Shown: piece by piece, positions 9,630 through 18,286 of the stretch
Layout: each line of letters begins with the position of its first letter
How positions within the stretch are numbered: the first letter of the stretch is position 1
From: Paraburkholderia elongata
GTDB lineage: Bacteria > Pseudomonadota > Gammaproteobacteria > Burkholderiales > Burkholderiaceae
Length of the DNA stretch: 63,020 nt
Assembly (NCBI RefSeq): GCF_013177735.1
Contig: NZ_WOEZ01000064.1
Location: forward strand, 1-63,020
Direction: 5' to 3'
Notes under the pieces: generated by a model
The model's input: only the letters and a program-made list of their open reading frames with translations
Database searches by the model: none
What the model was told of the DNA's origin: nothing
Program-made: the position numbers and the translations under genes

Positions 9630-10285
9630 GACTTCGCCTCCTTCTTTGCGCCAGGTTGGGCCAGCCTGTACTTGTATTCGCCGGCCGGCAGCGTGAAACG
9701 TTGAGCAATTTCTTCGAGCCATGCCGGGCTCCAGGTCAGCGTGCCGGCTTTCAGATCGGTCACCACGCTGCGAACCCAGTCCAGCTCGACAACCAATTGC
9801 GCGCGCACCAGTTCGCCTTCGAGCAGGAAAAGCCGCGGCACTTGCATCCGGGTGGCGTGGGCAGTGGCGTCGTCGAGCCGGGTCAATTCCCGTTCGAGCG
9901 CGCCGATGCGGGTCTCGAGTTGGCGGCACACGTCGTCAGGCGAGAGCAGCGGCAGGAAGGAGAGCGCGGCCGGAAAGGCCGGGAAATCGCGGGCGGGTTG
10001 CGCGAGCTGCTCGCGCAACCACAGACGGCCGGTGTCGCGGCCGGCTTCGGTAATTTCATAGATCGTGCGTTCGGGGAACGCGCCGTCGCGTTCCGTTTCG
10101 CGGATGGCAATCAGGTCACCGCGCACCAGGCGATCGATCGTTTGGTACAGGCTGTTGCGCTGACCGACGTTGATGACCTCGTCCTTGCCGCGTGCCTTGA
10201 TGAGCTGCTGCATTCGGTACGGATGCATCGGCATTTCAGTCAACATGGCGAGGACGGCGAGGGCGAGCGGAGAGTGGCGGACCAT
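9626..10285 (-). CDS. PadR-family transcriptional regulator
   Basis: This 219-residue regulator has an N-terminal winged helix (SPLALAVLAMLTEMPMHPYRMQQL, with GQRNSLYQTIDRLVRGDLI as recognition helix and wing). A C-terminal Vir-like helical domain contains a coiled-coil region around residues 105-150. PadR proteins usually repress detoxification genes and release DNA on binding phenolics or hydrophobic drugs. It is the first gene of a two-gene unit whose ATGA overlap couples it to the flavin monooxygenase. Autoregulation of the pair is therefore likely, but the operator is not visible with confidence. Confidence 0.92.
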   Translation of the reverse strand: MVRHSPLALAVLAMLTEMPMHPYRMQQLIKARGKDEVINVGQRNSLYQTIDRLVRGDLIAIRETERDGAFPERTIYEITEAGRDTGRLWLREQLAQPARDFPAFPAALSFLPLLSPDDVCRQLETRIGALERELTRLDDATAHATRMQVPRLFLLEGELVRAQLVVELDWVRSVVTDLKAGTLTWSPAWLEEIAQRFTLPAGEYKYRLAQPGAKKEAKS

Positions 10286-10427
10286 AGTTAGGGCGGCGGC
10301 GAGCTAGTCTTTGTTTAGCTAGTCATAATATAACTATAGATTTTCGAGGTTGGCAAGCACGGAATGTCGGGTTTTCTGTGGGCCTAATGTTTCCAGCGCT
10401 GGCACGCGGCGGATTGCCCCGTTACGA

Positions 10428-10548
10428 TGTGATGCGACGCCGACGACGTCGTGCACAGGCGACGAAGCTGCGATGGGATGAAGCGCATGAATGTGATGCG
10501 CGCCGACGTGCGCAGGCGACCAAGCCGCGATGGGATAAAGCACATGAC
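10428..10548 (+). repeat. Imperfect tandem duplication (about 64 + 57 bases) just upstream of the AraC-type gene
   Basis: Unit 1 (10428-10491) and unit 2 (10492-10548) both begin TGTGATGCG and share GCGATGGGAT.AAGC.CATGA near their ends. They differ by small deletions and a few substitutions. Each unit carries a GGGAT..AAGC.CATG segment, so the duplication produces several in-frame candidate ATGs before the AraC gene. Confidence 0.75.
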
Positions 10549-10561
10549 CGAGGACCACACG

Positions 10562-11407
10562 ATGAGCGGGACGAGCGACTGGAGTGATTCAGCGGTTACA
10601 GCTGCGGCGCCGAAGTTCTGGCGCGATGAAGCGTTGCCGTTCATCGAGGCGCGTTCTATCGAAGATGGCCGCGAGGTCTGCTATGCCAAACACTCGCACG
10701 AGACGTTCTCGATCGGCGCCGTCACCGGCGGGCATAGCGTGTATGTAAATCGTCACGCGAGTGAATGGATCGGCGCCGGTGCGGTGGTGATGATGAATCC
10801 GGACGACGTGCACGCGTGTAACCCGGTTGCCGACGAGCGCTGGTCGTATTGGATGCTGCACGTCGATGTCGATTGGCTCAAGGTTTTACAACACGACCTA
10901 GGTTTCAGCGACAACCACGCGTTTCGCGCTTTCTCGCAGACCATGACGACGGACCCGGCGTTGTTCGACGGTTTGAACCGTCTATACGCGACCCTCATCG
11001 ACGACGATCGCGAGCCGATGCGCAAGGAAAGCGCTGCGCTCACGTTTTTCTCGGAAGTACAACAGAAGCTGAATCCGGCACCCTTGCCCGCTTACGACGC
11101 GAGCGGCCAACTCGCGCGAGCCGCGGAATTCATCGCCGAAAACTGCACCCGTCCGCTGAAGCTGGAGGATGTCTGCAAGGCGGCTGAGCTGTCCGCGTCG
11201 CACTTGATCCGCGCGTTCAAGCAGCGTTATGGCATGACGCCGCACGCGTATCTGATCAATCGACGCATCCAGTACAGCCGCGCGCAACTCCGGCGCGGCT
11301 ACCCGATAGCGGACGTCGCGCTCGATGCAGGCTTTTCCGATCAGGCGCATTTGCAGCGGACCTTCAAGCGGCTGGTCGCGGCGACGCCGGGGCAGTATCG
11401 CAGTTGA
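10562..11407 (+). CDS. AraC-family transcriptional regulator with cupin sensing domain
   Basis: This is about 281 residues from the chosen start. An N-terminal cupin domain (HSHETFSIGAVTGGHS, MMNPDDVHACNP) is the AraC_binding type. A C-terminal double helix-turn-helix follows (LEDVCKAAELSASHLIRAFK and IADVALDAGFSDQAHLQRTFKR, ending GQYRS). I chose the ATG at 10562 (MSGTSDWS) because GAGG stands eight bases upstream. Starts at 10544 or 10451 are in frame but fall within the tandem duplication. The divergent-side neighbour is PadR, and the convergent LysE exporter gene ends eight bases after this stop. Regulators of this type often control amino-acid or LysE-type exporters, so that neighbour is a candidate target. 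Confidence 0.88.
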   Translation: MSGTSDWSDSAVTAAAPKFWRDEALPFIEARSIEDGREVCYAKHSHETFSIGAVTGGHSVYVNRHASEWIGAGAVVMMNPDDVHACNPVADERWSYWMLHVDVDWLKVLQHDLGFSDNHAFRAFSQTMTTDPALFDGLNRLYATLIDDDREPMRKESAALTFFSEVQQKLNPAPLPAYDASGQLARAAEFIAENCTRPLKLEDVCKAAELSASHLIRAFKQRYGMTPHAYLINRRIQYSRAQLRRGYPIADVALDAGFSDQAHLQRTFKRLVAATPGQYRS

Positions 11408-11415
11408 CGCCGGCT

Positions 11416-12003
11416 TCACGCTATCAGCAGATACAACGCGCTTGCCGCGAGCAAAGCCGCCATCACACGATTGAATAACCTCACGCGCTTCGGCTCCTGC
11501 AAGTATCGACGCAGGAACGTGCCGGCATACGCCCAACTGGCAATCGACAGATAGCAAACCACGAAGTACACGACGGTGAATTGCCAGACGAGTTGCCCGT
11601 CGCCATCGGCCGCGTAGGCGCCCATGCCGGCTAATGAAGCGAGCCAGGCTTTCGGATTGAGCCATTGCATTGCCGCGCCGTAGGCGAATGATGGCCCTCG
11701 GGTGGGCTTGTCCGCGCCGAGCTTGCCGTCATCGACGGCGAGTTTGAAGGCCATGTAAAGCAGGAACCCCACGCCTGCCCATTTGACGATGTCGATCAGA
11801 TTGGGGAAATGCGCGAGCAACGCATGCAGGCCCAGACCGATGAGCAACAGCAACAGCGTGAACCCGACGGTCGCGCCGGTCACATGCCGCATGCTGGCGG
11901 TGAATCCATGTTGTGCGCCGGCGCTGAGCGCGACGACATTGACCGGACCGGGAGAAATCGACGAGGCCAACGCAAACGCGGCCATGGAGAGTAAGACGGT
12001 CAT
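11416..12003 (-). CDS. LysE/RhtB-family amino-acid exporter
   Basis: This 195-residue inner-membrane protein has about six predicted helices. The signature SSISPGPVNVVALSAGAQHG in the first loop and the helix-end motif QWLNPKAWLASLAGMGAY are typical of LysE/RhtB transporters, which export amino acids such as lysine, threonine or homoserine lactone. The substrate cannot be named. The gene converges on the AraC regulator with only eight bases between the stops and no terminator between them. Confidence 0.9.
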   Translation of the reverse strand: MTVLLSMAAFALASSISPGPVNVVALSAGAQHGFTASMRHVTGATVGFTLLLLLIGLGLHALLAHFPNLIDIVKWAGVGFLLYMAFKLAVDDGKLGADKPTRGPSFAYGAAMQWLNPKAWLASLAGMGAYAADGDGQLVWQFTVVYFVVCYLSIASWAYAGTFLRRYLQEPKRVRLFNRVMAALLAASALYLLIA

Positions 12004-12089
12004 CTGATGCCTCGATACGTGAGTGCGCAGGATTTGCGACGCTCAACGGTATCGGGCAGTGGGGCGGGGTGTATTGAAGGAAATTGCTT

Positions 12090-12836
12090 TCAGTGAAGCG
12101 TCGCCGCAGCGCCGCAGCATTTCTTGAATTTCTTGCCGCTGCCGCAAGGGCAGGGGTCGTTGCGGCCGACCTTCGGTTCGGTGCGTTGCATTGCCGCGGC
12201 GAGCTTTCGCTCATGGACGGCCTGACGGTGGGGAAGCCAGTAACGATAGATCGCGGCGACGCTGGCGGAAATCTGTTTGGTAAGGACTTCGCGCTGTTCT
12301 GCCGTGCCGATCAATTGCAACTCTTCCGGCGTAAGCCCCTCTGAGCCCATCAGGTGTAGCGGACGCAGCCAGTTCAGGCCCTGCTCGCTATCGAACAGCG
12401 GTTGCCAATCTGCCCGAACCACCGCGAGGCCCAGCATGAAGCCGAAAGCCCACGCTTCGCCGTCGATGTATTCGCGCTCATTGTCGTCAGTGCGGCTGAA
12501 GCCAAACACCGGTTCGAACCCATCCGGGTCATTTTCCAGGCTGGTAATGATGCCGTTCATGTTCCGCAAGATCAGTCCGAGAATGTGCTGCGCCTGTTCC
12601 ATTGTTTCGAATGCAGGAGCGTCATCCTCGCTGGGGCCCCAGACGCCTGGCAGCCAGTAACTGGGCGGTACGGTAGTGGGCCCGATGGCCAACGCGGTCA
12701 GATAACCGTCCAAGCCCTCGATCGTCAGTGTCTCTTCCGACGTCTGATCGGAAATCAGAAACTCATCGAGTTCTTCGAACTCTTTTTCGGAGAGCGGGGC
12801 ACCCAGATCGCCCGGGCTTAACTTTGACTTGGACAT
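12090..12836 (-). CDS. YecA/UPF0149-family protein with SEC-C zinc motif
   Basis: This 248-residue cytoplasmic protein has an N-terminal UPF0149 (YgfB/YecA) helical domain ([27 protein letters not shown]). A C-terminal SEC-C metal-binding motif follows ([19 protein letters not shown]), the same motif that ends SecA. Such proteins can bind the ribosome and zinc or iron; E. coli YecA is a SecA-like metalloprotein. I chose Met at 12836 (MSKSKLSPG) over an in-frame start seven codons earlier, because it opens the conserved region. It is not co-directional with close neighbours except the tRNA-Lys upstream, from which it is separated by a terminator. Confidence 0.88.
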   Translation of the reverse strand: MSKSKLSPGDLGAPLSEKEFEELDEFLISDQTSEETLTIEGLDGYLTALAIGPTTVPPSYWLPGVWGPSEDDAPAFETMEQAQHILGLILRNMNGIITSLENDPDGFEPVFGFSRTDDNEREYIDGEAWAFGFMLGLAVVRADWQPLFDSEQGLNWLRPLHLMGSEGLTPEELQLIGTAEQREVLTKQISASVAAIYRYWLPHRQAVHERKLAAAMQRTEPKVGRNDPCPCGSGKKFKKCCGAAATLH

Positions 12837-12928
12837 AGTGAGGCTCCGGCGCTTCAAATCGTGGGTCCCGATGGCATGTCGGGGGAATGCGGAGTCGGCT
12901 TGCTCACACGGTACCGGCGCCGCAAAGC

Positions 12929-12960
12929 AAAAAGCCCAGTCGCAAGGACCGGGCTTTTTG
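12929..12960 (-). terminator. Rho-independent terminator of the tRNA-Lys transcript
   Basis: The stem AAAAAGCCC/GGGCTTTTT with the partly paired inner segment AGTC/GGAC closes a short loop. On the minus strand it lies directly after the tRNA-Lys CCA end and carries the A/T tracts of an intrinsic terminator. It also separates yecA from the tRNA. Confidence 0.85.
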
Positions 12961-12970
12961 TTGAATACTT

Positions 12971-13046
12971 TGGTGGGGCGTGACAGATTCGAACTGTCGA
13001 CCTACGGATTAAGAGTCCGCTGCTCTACCAGCTGAGCTAACGCCCC
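12971..13046 (-). tRNA. tRNA-Lys (anticodon CUU)
   Basis: This is a 76-base gene with encoded CCA. The acceptor GGGGCGT pairs fully with ACGCCCC. The D-arm GCTC/GAGC, the anticodon stem GCGGA/TCCGT and the T-stem GACAG/CTGTC are intact. The anticodon loop CTCTTAA places CTT at 34-36, reading the lysine AAG codon. A sigma70 promoter stands upstream at 13060-13088 and a terminator follows. Confidence 0.97.
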
Positions 13047-13059
13047 AAACAGAAGCGAA

Positions 13060-13088
13060 ATTATGCAGTAACTTTCCGAGATTGCCAA
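13060..13088 (-). promoter_or_regulatory. Sigma70 promoter of tRNA-Lys
   Basis: On the minus strand TTGGCA (13083-13088) and CATAAT (13060-13065) are separated by exactly 17 bases. Each matches five of six consensus bases. Transcription would begin about seven bases before the mature tRNA 5' end. Confidence 0.8.
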
Positions 13089-13248
13089 GCCCCCGTTAGC
13101 AGATTTCTTAAAAAAATCTGGACTGGGCTGCCCGGCGCGTGCGCTGCCTGCCGTCACGCACCGGGAAGGCGCGCGGTTCACCGTCCCGGTATCATGTCGC
13201 GGATATCTGCCGCACGAACCGTCGCGCGGCATTCGACCGGGGACCGCC

Positions 13249-13653
13249 ATGGATGACAAAGAAATTACCGAGCTGCTCGACCGCATCCTCGCCCCGTGGG
13301 TCCGCGCGCTCACGCTGACCCCGGTCAAGGTCGACGAAGAAAGTGCGACTTTGCGCCTGCCGTTTTCCGGCGGGCTGCGCCATTCCGGCGGCGTGATCTG
13401 CGGCCAGGTCTTTATGGCGGCCGCCGACACGGCAATGATTGTCGCGATTTCGGCCGCGCTTGGCGGCTTCAAGCCGATGAGCACCGTCTCGCTCAACATC
13501 AGTTTCATGCGCGCGGTTCGCAACGGCGACGTGCTGATCACCGCGCGCGTGCTGCGCATGGGCCGCAATCTCGTGTTCGGCGAAGTCGAGTTATTCGACG
13601 AAGCCGGCAACATGGCCGTCCATGCCACCACTACCTACGCGCTGTTCGACTGA
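13249..13653 (+). CDS. PaaI-type hotdog thioesterase
   Basis: This 134-residue single hotdog domain has LRHSGGVICGQVFMAAADTAM, in which HSGGVICG..F..AADTA is the acyl-CoA/catalytic segment. STVSLNISFMRAVRNGDV is the following strand pair. The family hydrolyses acyl- or aryl-CoA thioesters, and its substrate here is not known. The ATG at 13249 fits the family length. The gene is followed after 44 bases by the patatin gene on the same strand, so both may act on acyl chains or lipids. Confidence 0.88.
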   Translation: MDDKEITELLDRILAPWVRALTLTPVKVDEESATLRLPFSGGLRHSGGVICGQVFMAAADTAMIVAISAALGGFKPMSTVSLNISFMRAVRNGDVLITARVLRMGRNLVFGEVELFDEAGNMAVHATTTYALFD

Positions 13654-13697
13654 GGCCCGAAACGGGCCCGCAAGCTGCATTAGAGGAAAAAGCCAAG

Positions 13698-14573
13698 ATG
13701 TTCGATCAGGTCGTATTCGCCGGCGGCGGCAATCGCTGCTGGTGGCAGGCGGGATTCTGGGACGTGGTGCAGCCGGAGCTGGATATCCGTCCGCGCGTCA
13801 TCGCCGGCATTTCGGCCGGCGCCGCCACCGCGTGCATGCTCTACACGCGCGATTCCGACTGGGTCATGCGCTATTACGAAGACGCGCTGCGCCACAACAC
13901 CCGCAACGCGTACTGGGGCAATCTGCTGCGCGGCGAATCGGTTTTTCCGCATTACCGGATCTACCGGCAGGCGCTGCTCGACATCTACAGCGACAAATTC
14001 TCCACGCTCGCCGAAGCGCCTGAAATCCGCATCGGGGTCTCGCACCTACCGCGCTGGCTGGGCGCGCGAAGCGCGGTCGCCGCGGGCCTGATCGCGTACA
14101 ACATCGAGAAATACGTGCGCAAAACGTTGCATCCGACACTGGGTCAGACGCTCGGTTTTCATCCGGAATTCGTGCGCGCGCAGGATTGCGCGACGGTCGA
14201 GGATCTCGCCGATCTGATTCTGCAATCGTCGAGTACGCCGCCGTTCACGCCGGTTTTACGGCGCAATGGCCGGCCGGTGCTGGATGGCGGGATGGTCGAC
14301 AACGTGCCGGTCGGGGCGCTCGACGCCGAGGCGCCCGGCAACGTGCTGGTGATGGTCACGCGCCTTTATCCCCGGCCGCAGATGTTCGTCGTGCCGCACG
14401 GCGTGCAGCAACGGCTCTACGTGCAGCCGTCGCGCAAGGTGCCGATTTCGAGTTGGGATTACACGAGTCCGTCGCAGATGGTGCACGCGTACAACCTCGG
14501 CCGCACCGACGGCGAGGCCTTTCTGGAACGCATGCCCGATCTGCTGGAAGCCGGCGCGCACGAAGCGCGCTGA
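13698..14573 (+). CDS. Patatin-like phospholipase
   Basis: This 291-residue predicted lipolytic acyl hydrolase has the oxyanion motif AGGGNRCWW, the nucleophile elbow GISAG (Ser39) and the second catalytic residue in DGGMVDN. These give the Ser-Asp dyad of patatins. There is no signal peptide, so it is probably cytoplasmic or delivered by another route. I chose the ATG at 13698, with AGAGGA upstream. The same frame is open back through the thioesterase gene but without family similarity there. Confidence 0.9.
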   Translation: MFDQVVFAGGGNRCWWQAGFWDVVQPELDIRPRVIAGISAGAATACMLYTRDSDWVMRYYEDALRHNTRNAYWGNLLRGESVFPHYRIYRQALLDIYSDKFSTLAEAPEIRIGVSHLPRWLGARSAVAAGLIAYNIEKYVRKTLHPTLGQTLGFHPEFVRAQDCATVEDLADLILQSSSTPPFTPVLRRNGRPVLDGGMVDNVPVGALDAEAPGNVLVMVTRLYPRPQMFVVPHGVQQRLYVQPSRKVPISSWDYTSPSQMVHAYNLGRTDGEAFLERMPDLLEAGAHEAR

Positions 14574-14675
14574 GGTGAGCAACGGGGGCTCGGTTTCCAG
14601 GACCGCTGCGCGGGTCGCAGGCCGCGCGCCAACGAGATTGGCGCGCAGGTTGAAGCCCGAAACTACCGCGAAGGA

Positions 14676-15689
14676 TTAACGCCGACGCCCACCCTGCAAC
14701 GCTTCCGCATTCGCCACGCTGGTCGTATCGCCGGCGTCGAAAGCCAGAATGTTCTGGAATGCCGCGGTGAAATACAACTCGTAGCTCTCGCGCTCCACGT
14801 AGCCAATGTGCGGAGTGCAGATCACATTCTCCATGCGCAGCAGGCTGTAGCCCTGCAGAATCGGCTCGCTTTCGTAGACATCGATCGCGACCATCCCCGG
14901 ACGGTTGTGCGACAGCGCGCTCACCAGCGCGTTTTCGTCGAGCAGTTCGGCCCGGCTCGTGTTCACGAGCAACGCGGTCGGCTTCATCCGCATCAGATCT
15001 TCCTGCTTGACGATGCCGCGCGTGTCGTCATGCAGACGCAGGTGCAGCGACAGCACATCGCTCTGCTCGAACAGTGCCTCGCGGCTCTCGGCCACACCAT
15101 ATCCATCAGCGCTTGCCGCTTCACGCGAATGCTCGCGACCCCAGATCAGCACGTTCATACCGAACGCCTTGCCGTATCCGGCAACTAGCCGGCCGATCTT
15201 GCCGTAACCCCAGATCCCCAGCGTCTGACCACGCAATACCTGACCCAAACCAAAGTTCGGCGGCAGTGCCGACGTCTTCAAACCGGATTGCTGCCAGGCT
15301 CCTTGCTTAAGGTTTGCTACGTATTGCGGAATCCGCCGCTGAGCCGCCATGATGAGGGCCCACGTCAGTTCGGCCGGTGCGATCGGTGAGCCGCTGCCTT
15401 CCAGCACGGCGATGCCGCGCTCGGTACAGGCTGCCAGATCGATATGGCTGGAGACCTTGCCAGTCTGACTGATCATGCGCAAACGCGGCAACTTGTCGAG
15501 TAGTTGGGAGCTGATGCGGGTACGTTCGCGAATCAGGACCAGAGCGTCGACTTCGGAGAGACGGCTCGCCAGCTGACCGAGACCGCGGACGGTGTTGTTG
15601 AAAACTTTGACCTCATGGTCGGCAAGCAGTTGAAAGCAGTCGAGCTTGCGGACGGCGTCCTGGTAATCGTCGAGGATGGCAATCTTCAT
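14676..15689 (-). CDS. D-2-hydroxyacid dehydrogenase (NAD-dependent)
   Basis: This protein of 337 residues begins MKIAILDDYQDAVRKLDCFQ. The NAD-binding GxGxxG (LGIWGYGKIGRLVAGYGKAF), the substrate arginine in NTSRAELLDENAL, the glutamate segment VYESEPI and the catalytic histidine in CTPHIGYVERESYELYF are visible. Family members reduce 2-oxo acids or act in phosphoglycerate or glyoxylate metabolism, and the substrate is undetermined. An in-frame GTG seven codons upstream is possible, but homologues begin at this Met. A perfect CRP-type palindrome lies about 60 bases upstream. Confidence 0.9.
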   Translation of the reverse strand: MKIAILDDYQDAVRKLDCFQLLADHEVKVFNNTVRGLGQLASRLSEVDALVLIRERTRISSQLLDKLPRLRMISQTGKVSSHIDLAACTERGIAVLEGSGSPIAPAELTWALIMAAQRRIPQYVANLKQGAWQQSGLKTSALPPNFGLGQVLRGQTLGIWGYGKIGRLVAGYGKAFGMNVLIWGREHSREAASADGYGVAESREALFEQSDVLSLHLRLHDDTRGIVKQEDLMRMKPTALLVNTSRAELLDENALVSALSHNRPGMVAIDVYESEPILQGYSLLRMENVICTPHIGYVERESYELYFTAAFQNILAFDAGDTTSVANAEALQGGRRR

Positions 15690-16075
15690 GGTATGTGTCT
15701 TGCGGCGCACCTTAGCGGTGCGGAACGGAGTGTTATGCTGACTGTCCCACCATGTGACCTAGGTCACATGCCGGTCTGGCTGGATGCCTTACCGTAGAAG
15801 TTGCCGCGAAGAACGGCAGCGCCACGGCAAGGCCGATTGACATCGTTTTTAACAGTTTGTTGCGTGTTGAGGCAAGTCGCTTTACAGACGGTTGCAGAAG
15901 GCCGTCGGCAAGGCCGTTCGGGCACCTCCGCGCAACAGGCCGTGTGGCCCACGATGATCTGCACAATTGCGCGTCGGTTTGTAGAAATGTCGGCGCGATG
16001 AATTGAACGCCTCTCGCATGCAGCATCGCTGGGCTTGTACCGTTTTTCTATTGCTTTCAAAACGGAGACAAGTCG
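15690..16075. other. 386-base intergenic region between divergent dehydrogenase and pckG genes
   Basis: No gene is visible. It holds the CRP-type palindrome at 15751-15770, listed separately. A TTGACA hexamer at 15837-15842 faces pckG but has no good -10 at the right distance. The pckG ribosome-binding site GGAG lies near 16064. Confidence 0.6.
15751..15770. promoter_or_regulatory. Perfect CRP/FNR-type palindrome
   Basis: CATGTGACCTAGGTCACATG is an exact 20-base palindrome. It contains TGTGA-N6-TCACA, the CRP consensus half-sites at canonical spacing. It lies 61 bases before the dehydrogenase start and about 305 bases before pckG, both plausible targets of carbon or redox control. Confidence 0.75.
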
Positions 16076-17944
16076 ATGAATCATCCCTCATTCGAAGGAC
16101 AACCCACCGTCGAGGCGTCCGCAGGGGCGCCCGAGTGGGTCAAACACCGAAAACTGATCGACTGGGTCCAGCGCGTTGCCGCCAAGACCAAGCCCGATCG
16201 AATCGTCTGGTGCGACGGTTCACAGGAAGAGTACGACCGCCTGTGTGCCCAGATGGTCGAAGCCGGCACTCTCAAGAAGCTCAATCCCGCCAAACGTCCT
16301 AATTCCTATCTCGCATGCTCCGATCCGTCGGACGTGGCGCGCGTCGAAGACCGCACGTTCATCTGCTCAAAGCGCCGGGAAGATGCCGGGCCAACCAACA
16401 ACTGGATCGAACCGGCTGAGATGCGCTCGACGCTCGACGGCCTGTTCGACGGCGCCATGCGCGGCCGCACCATGTACGTTGTGCCGTTCTCGATGGGGCC
16501 GCTCGGTTCGCCGATCGCGCATATCGGCGTCGAGTTGAGCGACAGCCCGTACGTGGTGACCAACATGCGCATCATGACGCGCATGGGTCGCAAGGTGTAC
16601 GAGGTGCTGGGCGAAGACGGCGAGTTCGTGCCATGCGTGCATTCGGTCGGCGCGCCGCTCGCGGCCGGCGCGAAAGACGTATCGTGGCCGTGCAATGACA
16701 CCAAATACATCGTCCATTTCCCCGAATCGCGCGAAATCTGGAGCTACGGCTCGGGCTACGGCGGTAATGCGCTGCTCGGCAAGAAGTGCTTCGCGCTGCG
16801 CATCGCGTCCACGATGGGTCGCGACGAAGGCTGGCTCGCCGAACACATGCTGATTCTTGGCGTGACGTCGCCGGAAGGGCGCAAGCATCACGTCGCGGCG
16901 GCGTTTCCGTCGGCTTGCGGCAAGACCAACTTTGCCATGCTGATTCCGCCGGAAGGCCTGAACGGTTGGAAAATCTCCACGATCGGCGACGATATTGCGT
17001 GGATCAAACCGGGTAAGGACGGCCGTCTGTACGCGATCAACCCTGAGGCGGGCTATTTCGGCGTCGCACCGGGCACGAGCGAAAAGACCAACTTCAACGC
17101 GATGGCCACGCTGAAGGAAAACGTCATCTTCACGAACGTCGCGCTGACGGACGACGGCGACGTCTGGTGGGAAGGCATGACCAACGAGCCGCCCGCGCAC
17201 CTGATCGACTGGCAGGGCAAGGACTGGACGCCGGCGAGCGCGAAGGAGAGCGGGCGCAAGGCCGCGCACCCGAACGCGCGTTTCACGGCGCCAGCCTCGC
17301 AATGTCCGTCGATCGACGCCGACTGGGAGAACCCGGCGGGTGTCGCGATCGACGCGTTCATTTTCGGCGGTCGCCGTTCGACCACAGTGCCGCTCGTCAC
17401 CGAAGCACGCAACTGGGTCGAAGGCGTCTACATGGCGGCGACCATGGGCTCGGAAACAACCGCGGCGGCGGCGGGGCAGCAAGGCGTGGTGCGCCGCGAC
17501 CCGTTCGCGATGCTGCCGTTCTGCGGCTACAACATGAGCGACTACTTCGGGCACTGGCTGAAAACCGGCGAGCGTCTCGAGAAACTGAGCGCGAAGCTGC
17601 CGAAAATCTTCTGCGTCAACTGGTTCCGCAAGGGCGCGGACGGCAAGTTCGTCTGGCCGGGCTTCGGCGAGAACATGCGTGTGTTGAGCTGGATGGTCGG
17701 GCGCGTTGAAGGCAAGGCGCAAGGTCAGGAGCACGCGTTCGGTGTGTCGCCGCACTACGAAGACATCGACTGGAGCGGCCTGGATTTCAGCCGCGAGCAA
17801 TTCCAGCAGGTGATCTCGGTCGACGACGCGGCCTGGCGCGACGAACTCGCGCTGCATGCCGCGCTGTTTGACACATTGCAGCAAGGTCTGCCGCCGGCTT
17901 TGACCGAGGCAAAACGCGCGCTTGAGGGAAAACTCGCTGCCTGA
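16076..17944 (+). CDS. pckG: Phosphoenolpyruvate carboxykinase (GTP)
   Basis: This 622-residue cytoplasmic enzyme converts oxaloacetate and GTP to phosphoenolpyruvate, GDP and CO2 in gluconeogenesis. The GTP-class signature [13 protein letters not shown] contains the catalytic cysteine and P-loop. [14 protein letters not shown] is the guanine-pocket segment, and the substrate-side motif appears as [19 protein letters not shown]. The length matches the class. A GGAGAC ribosome-binding site stands just before the ATG. The gene is monocistronic, ending in a strong terminator. The CRP-type palindrome upstream may contribute to control by carbon source. Confidence 0.97.
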   Translation: MNHPSFEGQPTVEASAGAPEWVKHRKLIDWVQRVAAKTKPDRIVWCDGSQEEYDRLCAQMVEAGTLKKLNPAKRPNSYLACSDPSDVARVEDRTFICSKRREDAGPTNNWIEPAEMRSTLDGLFDGAMRGRTMYVVPFSMGPLGSPIAHIGVELSDSPYVVTNMRIMTRMGRKVYEVLGEDGEFVPCVHSVGAPLAAGAKDVSWPCNDTKYIVHFPESREIWSYGSGYGGNALLGKKCFALRIASTMGRDEGWLAEHMLILGVTSPEGRKHHVAAAFPSACGKTNFAMLIPPEGLNGWKISTIGDDIAWIKPGKDGRLYAINPEAGYFGVAPGTSEKTNFNAMATLKENVIFTNVALTDDGDVWWEGMTNEPPAHLIDWQGKDWTPASAKESGRKAAHPNARFTAPASQCPSIDADWENPAGVAIDAFIFGGRRSTTVPLVTEARNWVEGVYMAATMGSETTAAAAGQQGVVRRDPFAMLPFCGYNMSDYFGHWLKTGERLEKLSAKLPKIFCVNWFRKGADGKFVWPGFGENMRVLSWMVGRVEGKAQGQEHAFGVSPHYEDIDWSGLDFSREQFQQVISVDDAAWRDELALHAALFDTLQQGLPPALTEAKRALEGKLAA

Positions 17945-17969
17945 TTAGGTGAGTGTTCACTTCGCACGG

Positions 17970-17997
17970 AAGCCGCCTTCGGGCGGCTTTTCTTTTC
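17970..17997 (+). terminator. Rho-independent terminator of pckG
   Basis: The stem AAGCCGCC/GGCGGCTT with a TTCG tetraloop is followed by TTTTCTTTT. It starts 26 bases after the pckG stop. Confidence 0.92.
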
Positions 17998-18286
17998 CAG
18001 TCCGACCCCGCATCGCGACTTTTTCGGATTTCGCAATGCCGGGGCGACCTTTGCATCTGTTCGAACAAAAAAGACAGTGCAAGCTGCAGTGCAGCAGATT
18101 GTTGCTTCCTTCGAAACAATCGAGGTTCATGCCCCACACTGGGGAGTACAGTGGCACAAATATCGACAATATTTCCGCTTTGGCGGGCAACTTCTGCACG
18201 ATTTCGCGAGTCGTAGGAGAATTCCAAGTTCGCTTCACTGGTTTTCACTAATTGTCAGGAAGCAGTAACACGGCAGGAGTTGTCCT
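17998..18286. other. Non-coding stretch upstream of the LysR gene
   Basis: No gene is visible. An inverted repeat AAATAT-N5-ATATTT (18158-18174) resembles an AT-rich LysR-type binding site and stands 113 bases before the LysR start. The rest shows only weak hairpins such as CCCCACACTGGGG near 18132. Confidence 0.45.

Noticed and set aside
16367..17884. 505-residue open frame antisense to pckG
   Set aside because: No motifs, and it lies entirely inside a well-supported enzyme gene.
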